Shown here piece by piece: positions 1-4,710 of a stretch of 6,659 bases of DNA. This DNA comes from an uncultured Dehalococcoidia bacterium (lineage in GTDB: Bacteria > Chloroflexota > Dehalococcoidia > Tepidiformales > Tepidiformaceae). The stretch spans positions 1 to 6,659 of the forward strand of contig CALFYR010000018.1 of assembly GCA_937954195.1 (NCBI GenBank), in the 5' to 3' direction. Under the pieces are notes generated by a model that was not told the origin of the DNA, did not search any database, and saw nothing but the letters and a program-made list of their open reading frames with translations. How positions within the stretch are numbered: the stretch's first letter is position 1; each line of letters starts with the position of its first letter. Made by a program: the position numbers and the translations under genes.

Positions 1-21
1 TTCACCTTTCGCCTTTCACCT
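1..21. repeat. Heptanucleotide tandem repeat, three units, at left edge
   Basis: Three consecutive 7-bp units read TTCACCT, TTCGCCT, TTCACCT, so the pattern is A-B-A with one changed base in the middle unit. It lies just beyond the stop codon of the minus-strand crotonase gene, with 5 bp between. It may continue outside the window. A second 7-bp tandem array with the same A-B-A design and a CACC core lies at 4097-4124. No terminator-like hairpin is visible here. The function is unknown. Confidence 0.55.
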
Positions 22-26
22 TCAAA

Positions 27-854
27 TCACTCCACCGGCGTAAGCCCGGCCCGGTCTCCCTTCAACCCACGCACCGCGAGGTCCACCCCGCCCAACCGCC
101 GCATCCCCTCGACGCGGCCTGCGCCCCGGTGCGCCATCATCAGCATGTAGTCGGAAAGTCCGCTCTCCAGGCTCGCCGTGTAGCCCATCAGGTCCTGGCT
201 CTTGTTCGCCGCCACCTTCGACATCCGCACGGTCATAGGGTTGTTCTCCGCCACACGGAGCGCGTAGTTCGTGGTTTCCTGCACCAGGTCGTCCGGTTCG
301 TACACCCGGTTCACGAACCCCGTCGCCATCGCTTCCTCAGCCGTCAGGAACTTGCTCTCGAACATGAGCTCCTTCGCCTTGCGGACGCCCACATCGTAGG
401 GCAGCGAGTAGTACTCAAGCAGCGCAGGCAGGAAGAGCGCGTTCTTCGCGGCGAACACGATGTCCACGCAACTCGCCATCATCCAGCCCGCGAAGATGCA
501 GTACCCCTCGACCATCGCGATGGTCGGCTTCGGCGCGTTCCGCCACTTCAGCAGCAGGTCCAGGTTGTAATGCTTGAAGTTGTTGTAGAAGTCCACGCCG
601 CTTTCGCCGATGGCGCGCGCCGCCCGGTCTTCCATCTGCTCCGGCGTGCCGAGGTCGTGCCCGCTCGAGAAGTTGCCGCCCGCCCCCCGGGTGATGATCA
701 CCATCACGTTCGGGTCGTCGTTCGCCCGGTCCATCGCGATGTCGTATTCGTCCAGCAGCCGCCACGACTGCGCGTTCTTGTATTTCGGCCGGTTGAACGT
801 GATCCAGGCGATTGGCCCCTTAACCTCATAGGCGATGTCCTGCAGGTCGGTCAT
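27..854 (-). CDS. Crotonase-superfamily (enoyl-CoA hydratase/isomerase-like) protein with atypical active site
   Basis: The 275-residue protein has the length and fold signature of the crotonase superfamily, whose members act on acyl-CoA thioesters in the cytoplasm. It begins with the usual N-terminal strand and FNRP (20-23). The first oxyanion-hole segment is NFSSGHDL (61-68), with the backbone NH expected near H66. The second is VEGYCIFAGW (115-124), with G123. The helix then runs to D131, as in other crotonases, and KAKELMF and TAEEAMATGFVN follow in the C-terminal half. Where classical hydratases carry two catalytic glutamates (GGGCEL and PE), this protein has M125 and about A144. Simple hydration of enoyl-CoA is therefore unlikely. 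Isomerase, hydrolase or decarboxylase-like chemistry is possible, but the substrate cannot be read from sequence. The start at 854 is supported by GGAG 7 nt upstream (862-865 on the plus strand). The gene is divergent from the tetR-ABC operon and could share control with it. Family confidence is high, reaction confidence low. Confidence 0.9.
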   Translation of the reverse strand: MTDLQDIAYEVKGPIAWITFNRPKYKNAQSWRLLDEYDIAMDRANDDPNVMVIITRGAGGNFSSGHDLGTPEQMEDRAARAIGESGVDFYNNFKHYNLDLLLKWRNAPKPTIAMVEGYCIFAGWMMASCVDIVFAAKNALFLPALLEYYSLPYDVGVRKAKELMFESKFLTAEEAMATGFVNRVYEPDDLVQETTNYALRVAENNPMTVRMSKVAANKSQDLMGYTASLESGLSDYMLMMAHRGAGRVEGMRRLGGVDLAVRGLKGDRAGLTPVE

Positions 855-870
855 GTGGCTGCTCCGGGAG

Positions 871-886
871 TGTGATTGTGTTCACG
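871..886. promoter_or_regulatory. Candidate CRP/FNR-family (CRP-like) binding site
   Basis: The sequence is TGTGA, six bases, then TCACG. It matches 9 of 10 defined positions of the CRP-type consensus TGTGA-N6-TCACA. It lies in the 87-bp spacer between the divergent crotonase and tetR genes. Its centre (878.5) is about 62-63 bp upstream of the start point predicted for tetR, close to the -61.5 geometry of class I CRP activation. On the crotonase side it is only 16 bp before the start codon, where a bound protein would more likely block expression. The match is seen directly; regulator and effect are inferred. Confidence 0.45.
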
Positions 887-903
887 GAGTCTACGCGGAT
901 GCC

Positions 904-940
904 CGTTGACGCGCTTATTCAACGACCGTAGAATTCAACG
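904..940. promoter_or_regulatory. Candidate TetR operator: three TCAACG/CGTTGA half-sites
   Basis: CGTTGA (904-909) and TCAACG (919-924) form a 21-bp inverted repeat with a 9-bp centre. A further TCAACG at 935-940 makes an 8-bp direct repeat, ATTCAACG, at 917-924 and 933-940 (16-bp period). The half-sites cover the -35 element, the spacer and the bases just before the start codon, so a protein bound here would shut the promoter. TetR-type proteins usually bind dyads of about this size and repress themselves, which makes the adjacent regulator the obvious candidate. The repeat is seen; the binding is inferred. Confidence 0.45.
906..934 (+). promoter_or_regulatory. Sigma-70-type promoter of the tetR-ABC operon, probably leaderless
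   Basis: TTGACG at 906-911 and TAGAAT at 929-934 match the -35 (TTGACA) and -10 (TATAAT) boxes, with an ideal 17-bp spacer. Transcription would start at 941 or 942, which is the A of the regulator's ATG. No Shine-Dalgarno sequence precedes that ATG. The mRNA is therefore predicted to be leaderless. No equally good promoter was found for the divergent crotonase gene; TAGACT (minus strand, 888-893) has no -35 at normal spacing. Confidence 0.65.
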
Positions 941-941
941 T

Positions 942-1550
942 ATGATGAAATCAACAGCAACGACGCGACGCTCCGGGCGCAGGCCCGGCTCTCCCGAAAC
1001 CCGCGACCAGATCCTCTCCGCTGCCCGCAGGCAGTTCATCGACGACGGGTTCCGTGCCGCGACGATGCGTTCCATCGCCAGCGAGGCCGGGGTCGACCCG
1101 GCCCTCGTCATCCACTTCTTCGGCTCCAAGGAAGCTCTCTTCCTCGAAGCCATCAAACCCCCGATCGACCCTTCGGCCACCGTCGCCGGCTTCCTCGCGG
1201 AAGACCGGGCAACGGCCGGACGCCGGCTCGTCGAGTTCCTGCTCGACTCCTGGGAATCGGAGGACATCCACCGCACGATGCTCGGCCTGGTCCGCGCAGC
1301 CGTGACCGAAGACCTCGCCGCGAACATCGTCCGCGGCCAAATTGTGAACGCAGTGGCCGAAGCGCTGCGCGGCGCCGGCATCGATCAGCCCGAACTGCGG
1401 GCCTCGTTGGTCGGCACACAGATGGCGGGCATCGCGCTTGGACGGTACGTCATCGGCTTCCCGGCCCTCGCGGCCGCCGAACGCGATGCCGTTATCTCCG
1501 CGTACGCACCGGTCGTCCAGCGCTTCCTCACCGGCTCCTTGAAGGACTAA
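942..1550 (+). CDS. TetR/AcrR-family transcriptional regulator
   Basis: This 202-residue protein is a DNA-binding repressor of the usual TetR size. After a basic tail rich in Arg and Thr (1-16), the TetR_N domain runs from about 18 to 65. ETRDQILSAARRQF (19-32) is helix 1, and TMRSIASEAGVDPALVIHFFGSKEALF spans about 41-67 and contains the helix-turn-helix, ending in the typical HFFGSKEALF instead of HYFxSKExL. The rest (about 75-202) is the helical ligand-binding and dimer domain, with an AGRRLVEFLLDSW stretch resembling TetR_C_17-like proteins. The ligand is unknown. I chose ATG 942 over an upstream TTG in frame at 876 because the earlier codons run through the promoter and carry no family similarity; a second ATG at 945 is also possible. 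Only 2 bp separate its stop from the ABC ATPase, so it most likely represses its own operon, an exporter, through the repeats at 904-940. Confidence 0.9.
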   Translation: MMKSTATTRRSGRRPGSPETRDQILSAARRQFIDDGFRAATMRSIASEAGVDPALVIHFFGSKEALFLEAIKPPIDPSATVAGFLAEDRATAGRRLVEFLLDSWESEDIHRTMLGLVRAAVTEDLAANIVRGQIVNAVAEALRGAGIDQPELRASLVGTQMAGIALGRYVIGFPALAAAERDAVISAYAPVVQRFLTGSLKD

Positions 1551-1552
1551 CC

Positions 1553-2275
1553 ATGAAGAACCCAACTATAGAAATCGATGCCCTTCGCGTTGTCCGCGGC
1601 GGGCACGTGGTCCTCCCAAACCTCTCTATCTCCATGTATCCCGGCGAAATTACGGGACTCCTCGGCCCAAGCGGCTGCGGCAAATCAACCCTCATGCGTG
1701 CCATCGTCGGCGTACAGGTCGTCGAATCCGGAGCCGTGCGCGTCCTCGGCGAACCCGCCGGTTCGCGCCCGCTCAGGTCGCGCGTCGGCTACGTCACCCA
1801 GGCGCCGTCCGTCTACGACGACCTGACGATTACCGCCAACCTGGGCTACTTCGCCCGCGTGTACGGCGTGCCGAAGGAGCGCATTGCCGAAGTCATCGAT
1901 ACGGTCGGCCTCTCGGCCCATGCGCACAAATTCGTCCGGAACCTCTCAGGCGGGCAGCGGGCGCGCGTTTCGCTCGCGACGGCGCTCCTCAACCGCCCCG
2001 AAGTCCTCATTCTCGATGAGCCGACCGTCGGCCTCGATCCCGTCCTCCGTGCCGAGTTGTGGGACACCTTTCACCAGCTCGCGAACCAGGGCGCCACCCT
2101 CCTCGTATCGAGTCACGTGATGGACGAGGCCGAGCGCTGCGACCGTCTCGTGCTCATGCGTGAGGGCCACATCCTCGCCAGCGCTTCGCCGCGAGAGGTC
2201 CTCCTGCAGTCCGGCACCACCAACATCGAGGAAGCGTTCCTCTCCCTCGTCCGCACCATGGAGAAAGCCGCATGA
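1553..2275 (+). CDS. ABC transporter ATP-binding protein (DrrA-like, ABC-2 exporter type)
   Basis: The 240-residue cytoplasmic ATPase has every motif of a functional nucleotide-binding domain: Walker A GPSGCGKST (38-46), Q-loop Q83, signature LSGGQ (131-135), Walker B VLILDE (151-156) with catalytic E156, D-loop GLDP (160-163) and H-loop H188. The short C-terminal part (LASASPREVL, then NIEEAFLSLV) is typical of ATPases that drive ABC-2 exporters for drugs, lipids or polysaccharides. It would work with the membrane protein encoded next, probably as two ATPases with two permeases. ATG 1553 is set by GAAGGA (1541-1546) at 6-nt spacing, located inside the end of tetR; this arrangement supports translational coupling. 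The cargo is not indicated. A TetR regulator in the same operon suggests an inducible efflux pump for a toxic or signalling compound, which is inference. Confidence 0.93.
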   Translation: MKNPTIEIDALRVVRGGHVVLPNLSISMYPGEITGLLGPSGCGKSTLMRAIVGVQVVESGAVRVLGEPAGSRPLRSRVGYVTQAPSVYDDLTITANLGYFARVYGVPKERIAEVIDTVGLSAHAHKFVRNLSGGQRARVSLATALLNRPEVLILDEPTVGLDPVLRAELWDTFHQLANQGATLLVSSHVMDEAERCDRLVLMREGHILASASPREVLLQSGTTNIEEAFLSLVRTMEKAA

Positions 2276-3009
2276 CTCCCCGACTTACCTTCGCAACAAC
2301 CCTCCGCGTCCTCCAGCAACTTCGCCACGACCCGCGCACCATCGCGCTGCTCATCGTTGTCCCCGTCGTCCTGGTCGCCCTCGTGAAGTGGGTATTCCTG
2401 GACCAGGATCACGTCTTCCAGCGGGTGGGTGTCCCGCTCCTGGGTATCTTCCCGCTCACCTCCATGTTCCTCGTGACTTCCATCACCATGCTGCGTGAAC
2501 GGACGAGCGGCACCCTCGAACGGCTGCTCACCACGCCGATGGGCAAGTTCGACCTGCTCGCCGGCTACGCGCTCGGCTTCGGCGCCATCGCCGTCGTCCA
2601 GGGTGCCACCGTGTCGCTCGTCGCCTTCGGTCTCCTTGGCCTCGAAGTCGAAGGACCCGTGGCGCTGGTGCTGATGTTCGCCGTGCTCAACGCGCTCGTG
2701 GGCACGTGCCTTGGCCTCCTGGTCAGCGCCTTCGCCCGCAGCGAATTCCAGGCCGTGCAGTTCATGCCGGCGTTCCTCCTCCCGCAGTTCCTCCTCTCCG
2801 GACTGCTGGCTCCCCGCGCCGAAATGGCACGGGCCCTCGAAATCCTCTCCGATTACCTCCCCATGACCTACGCCTACGACGCACTCTCCCGCGTGGCGGC
2901 CGGTCAGGGGTTCGAGGGCCACGTCGCGGGCGATGCCGTCATCCTGTTGGGCGTCACGATTGCTTCTCTCGCACTCGGGGCGGCCACCCTCAGGAGGCGC
3001 ACATCCTGA
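2272..3009 (+). CDS. ABC-2 type transporter permease (DrrB-like)
   Basis: This 245-residue inner-membrane protein is the permease partner of the preceding ATPase. Its start codon overlaps the ATPase stop (ATGA at 2272-2275), with GGAG at 2260-2263, so the two are translationally coupled. Six hydrophobic segments are visible at roughly 24-42, 56-74, 97-123, 130-153, 160-180 and 220-240. Between segments 2 and 3 lies RERTSGTLERLLTTP (75-89), the coupling-helix region conserved in ABC-2 permeases, and the segment-5 loop carries SGLLAP (176-181). PMTYAYDALS (197-206) is the usual re-entrant/periplasmic stretch before the last helix. Single-unit length (about 245 aa) is normal for the family; a second permease gene is absent, so the channel is probably a homodimer. 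The cargo is unknown. The 64 bp that follow are mostly a hairpin belonging to the next gene, with no T-run, so read-through into asd is possible. Confidence 0.9.
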   Translation: MTPRLTFATTLRVLQQLRHDPRTIALLIVVPVVLVALVKWVFLDQDHVFQRVGVPLLGIFPLTSMFLVTSITMLRERTSGTLERLLTTPMGKFDLLAGYALGFGAIAVVQGATVSLVAFGLLGLEVEGPVALVLMFAVLNALVGTCLGLLVSAFARSEFQAVQFMPAFLLPQFLLSGLLAPRAEMARALEILSDYLPMTYAYDALSRVAAGQGFEGHVAGDAVILLGVTIASLALGAATLRRRTS

Positions 3010-3029
3010 CCTGCTGACCCGTTACGTTA

Positions 3030-3072
3030 TGGGGCGCTACGATGGAAGCTCACTTCCCATCGGAGCGCCCCA
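3030..3072 (+). promoter_or_regulatory. 43-nt hairpin sequestering the asd ribosome binding site
   Basis: The spacer before asd folds into one long stem. Nine pairs (3030-3038 with 3064-3072) are followed by one A-G mismatch (3039/3063), six pairs (3040-3045 with 3057-3062), a bulged C (3056), three pairs (3046-3048 with 3053-3055) and a CTCA loop (3049-3052). That makes 18 pairs, many of them G-C. The stem ends one base before the asd ATG, and its 3' arm contains GGAG (3062-3065), the only Shine-Dalgarno candidate. Any transcript carrying both arms should translate asd poorly. A weak promoter (CTGACC 3014-3019, TACGAT 3038-3043, 18-bp spacer) would start near 3050 and omit the 5' arm. That suggests the hairpin may silence asd on mRNA reading through from the ABC operon while leaving asd's own transcript open. 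There is no T-run, so a terminator is less likely; a protein-binding palindrome is another possibility. It does not resemble the lysine riboswitch, which is much larger. Confidence 0.6.
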
Positions 3073-3073
3073 A

Positions 3074-4096
3074 ATGGACGCCTACAACATCACGGTCGTC
3101 GGTGGCAGCGGCATCGTCGGCCAGGCATTTCTCCAGCTTCTCGATTCCCGGGACATCCCCGTTAAGCGCCTTCGCCTGCTGGCGACAGCGCGTTCGGCCG
3201 GCAAGGTCGTCGAATTCCGCGGCCAGAAGGTCACCATCGAAGAGACCACCGAAGGCAGCTTCACCCCGGACGATGACATCGTCTTCCTCTCGGCCTCTGG
3301 CAGCGCCTCGAAGCAGTTCGCCCCCATCGCCCAGCGCAACGGCAGCTTCGTGATCGATGACTCGAGCGCCTACCGGATGGATCCGGCCGTCCCGCTCGTA
3401 GTCCCCGAGATCAACGCGGCCGATCTCGAATGGCACAAGGGCATCATCAGCCAGCCGAACTGCACCACCACGCCGATGGTCATGGCCCTCAATCCCATCC
3501 ACCAGGTCAACCCGTTGAAGCGGATCGTCGTGAGCACCTACCAGGCCGTCGCGGGCGCCGGCACCGCAGCGGTCGATGGACTCCGCACTGAAACCGAAGC
3601 AGCGTTGCGCGGCGAGCACCAGCTCTCCGGAACCCAGAAGCGCGAGATAGCCTTCAACGCGGTCCCGCAAATCGATGTCTTCGCCGAAGACGGCTACACC
3701 AAAGAAGAAATCAAAATGGCAAACGAAACGCGCAAGATCCTGCATGCGCCGGACATCGCCATCAGCGCTACCTGCGTCCGCATCCCTACGTTCTTCGGGC
3801 ACTCGATGAACGTCTGGGCCGAATTCGAAAACCCCATCGAGCCCGCCGAAGCCCGCCGGCTGATGGAAGCCGCCCCCGGCGTCACGCTCATGGACGACCC
3901 GGCCAGCGAGAAATACCCGACGCCGATGGACGTTGCCGGAACGGATGAAGTCCTCGTCGGACGTCTCCGCGCCGATACCTCGCTCCCGGGCGGCATCACC
4001 TTCTGGACGTTGACCGACAGCATCCGCAAAGGTGCCGCAACGAACGTGGTCGATGTGATCGTAGAAGCCGACCGCCGCCACCTCGTCCGCCGCTGA
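3074..4096 (+). CDS. asd: Aspartate-semialdehyde dehydrogenase
   Basis: The 340-residue enzyme reduces L-aspartyl-4-phosphate to L-aspartate 4-semialdehyde with NADPH. This is the shared second step toward lysine/diaminopimelate, threonine, methionine and isoleucine. The NADP-binding N-terminus has VVGGSGIVG (8-16), where GATGxVG is usual. The catalytic cysteine C130 lies in QPNCTTTP (127-134), and Q157 lies in STYQAVAGAG (154-163). R236 and general acid/base H243 lie in RIPTFFGHS (236-244), and EDGYTKEEIKMANETRKI (205-222) is the conserved substrate-domain segment. All key residues are present, so it should be active. ATG 3074 was chosen because the protein starts directly before the first beta strand and has GGAG at 3062-3065 (8-nt spacing). 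An in-frame GTG at 2933 would add 47 unrelated residues from inside the permease gene. No aspartokinase, dapA or homoserine dehydrogenase gene is adjacent, so asd stands alone. Its translation is probably limited by the hairpin that hides its ribosome binding site. Confidence 0.96.
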   Translation: MDAYNITVVGGSGIVGQAFLQLLDSRDIPVKRLRLLATARSAGKVVEFRGQKVTIEETTEGSFTPDDDIVFLSASGSASKQFAPIAQRNGSFVIDDSSAYRMDPAVPLVVPEINAADLEWHKGIISQPNCTTTPMVMALNPIHQVNPLKRIVVSTYQAVAGAGTAAVDGLRTETEAALRGEHQLSGTQKREIAFNAVPQIDVFAEDGYTKEEIKMANETRKILHAPDIAISATCVRIPTFFGHSMNVWAEFENPIEPAEARRLMEAAPGVTLMDDPASEKYPTPMDVAGTDEVLVGRLRADTSLPGGITFWTLTDSIRKGAATNVVDVIVEADRRHLVRR

Positions 4097-4124
4097 GCAC
4101 CCGGCACCGGGCACCCGGCACTCC
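4097..4124. repeat. Heptanucleotide tandem repeat directly after the asd stop codon
   Basis: Four consecutive 7-bp units, GCACCCG, GCACCGG, GCACCCG and a decayed GCACTCC, begin at the first base after the asd TGA. The middle unit differs by one base from its neighbours, as in the array at 1-21. Internal pairing is limited to CCGGG-CA-CCCGG (4107-4118), so it is not a convincing terminator by itself. The design recalls the heptameric STRR repeats described in heterocystous cyanobacteria, although the sequence differs; that comparison concerns form only. Function unknown. Confidence 0.6.
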
Positions 4125-4167
4125 AAAAAGGGGTGGTCCCCCTCGCCACGCACAAACGAGGGGGACC
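4125..4167. terminator. Hairpin terminator between convergent asd and the DUF2171-like gene
   Basis: GGTCCCCCTCG (4135-4145) and CGAGGGGGACC (4157-4167) make a perfect 11-bp, G-C-rich stem with an 11-base loop. On the minus strand the stem is followed by ACCCC and then TTTTT (4125-4129 in plus coordinates), so it fits best as the terminator of the minus-strand gene ending at 4211. A competing fold on the minus strand, GGGG-ACCA-CCCC directly followed by TTTTT (4125-4141), has the T-run at the proper position but only four pairs. In the plus direction the hairpin closes the asd transcript but has no T-run, so termination there would be weaker. Confidence 0.6.
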
Positions 4168-4210
4168 GGAATCGAGGGCTGCCGTTACCCTCAGCTGCAA
4201 CGCGGGAGGC

Positions 4211-4546
4211 CTACGGCGGGAAGGGGCCGTTCTCCCAGCGGGTCAGGTTTTCATTCGGCGCTTCGACATAGTCCGGTTCGAACACGTCGTTACGCCGGTG
4301 CTCTTTGTAGAGTTCCGTCTCGTCGCTTCGGAACGACAGGCCCACAGCCCGCTCGTCCACGAATGCCACGTACTCTCGCGAAAGCCAGTAGTCACGCCGG
4401 AAACGGACGTCCACCTTGAAGTGCGTATCGGTGACTTCCTTCACCGTTCCCAGCCTGGAGTTGTCAACCGTCAGGACCATCTGGCCCTCATGGATTGGGC
4501 AGTCCCGCTGCCCGGAGTCGGGTGCCGCGTACAGAGTTGTACTCAT
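4211..4546 (-). CDS. Small DUF2171/PRC-barrel-like protein
   Basis: This 111-residue soluble protein has no signal peptide or membrane segment. Its middle part reads IHEGQMVLTVDNSRLGTV (18-35), then beta-strand-rich KVDVRFRRDYWLSREYVAFVD (44-64) and VGLSFRSDETE (68-78). This is the layout of DUF2171 domains: an opening 'I..GM.V...D...lGtV..V', an 'ipl.wV..Vd' strand, and a closing 'V.L..t..E'. DUF2171 resembles the PRC-barrel fold; its biochemical role is not established, and members are often associated with stress or envelope contexts. The C-terminal tail (about 80-111, acidic, with LTRWENGPFPP) is unlike the family and unrecognised. The start at 4546 is fixed by a full AAGGAGGT. An in-frame ATG at 4699 would overlap the divergent promoter region and is less likely. 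The family call rests on pattern resemblance only. The 164-bp divergent spacer (4547-4710) shows only a 9-bp direct repeat, GGTTCGCTC (4661-4669 and 4702-4710), and no clear promoter for either gene. Confidence 0.7.
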   Translation of the reverse strand: MSTTLYAAPDSGQRDCPIHEGQMVLTVDNSRLGTVKEVTDTHFKVDVRFRRDYWLSREYVAFVDERAVGLSFRSDETELYKEHRRNDVFEPDYVEAPNENLTRWENGPFPP

Positions 4547-4551
4547 CACGT

Positions 4552-4559
4552 ACCTCCTT
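4552..4559 (-). promoter_or_regulatory. Consensus Shine-Dalgarno sequence of the DUF2171-like gene
   Basis: AAGGAGGT on the minus strand is a full match to the anti-Shine-Dalgarno end of 16S rRNA, with 5 nt to the ATG at 4546. It fixes that start over the in-frame ATG at 4699. It is clearly the strongest ribosome binding site in the window; the other genes have GGAG or GAAGGA, or none. This suggests the small protein is made in high amounts. Confidence 0.8.
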
Positions 4560-4710
4560 GGTCCGCTCCACTGAGAACCAGCTTCCAGCACACCCCGTTT
4601 CGCAAACCTCAATGGCAATGCCGGGCCGAATTGCAGCGTCGTTGCATTCCAGCCTTGCGCGGTTCGCTCCCACACGGAACGATTCCCCAACTCCACCACC
4701 GGGTTCGCTC

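Noticed and set aside
129..875. 248-codon open frame on the plus strand, antisense to the crotonase gene
   Set aside because: Its protein is Arg/His/Val-rich with no domain pattern, while the minus strand encodes a clear crotonase. GC-rich codon bias opens the opposite frame.
876..941. N-terminal extension of the TetR protein to a TTG at 876
   Set aside because: The extension crosses the promoter and operator repeats and is not part of the TetR fold.
3030..3072. Hairpin as a rho-independent terminator of the ABC operon
   Set aside because: No T-run follows the stem; the next bases are AATGG, the asd start. A role in asd translation fits better, although termination cannot be fully excluded.
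2933..3073. N-terminal extension of asd to an in-frame GTG at 2933
   Set aside because: The 47 extra residues lie mostly inside the permease gene, pass through the hairpin and show no family similarity. ATG 3074 has the SD and the canonical N-terminus.
3050..4153. 367-codon open frame antisense to asd
   Set aside because: It covers the asd gene exactly opposite, is compositionally unlike a protein family, and has no ribosome site; it is a shadow of asd.
4547..4710. Extension of the M20 gene to an in-frame ATG at 4495, or of the DUF2171-like gene to 4699
   Set aside because: Each would run into the other gene's start region. The extra residues are low-complexity and unlike either family.
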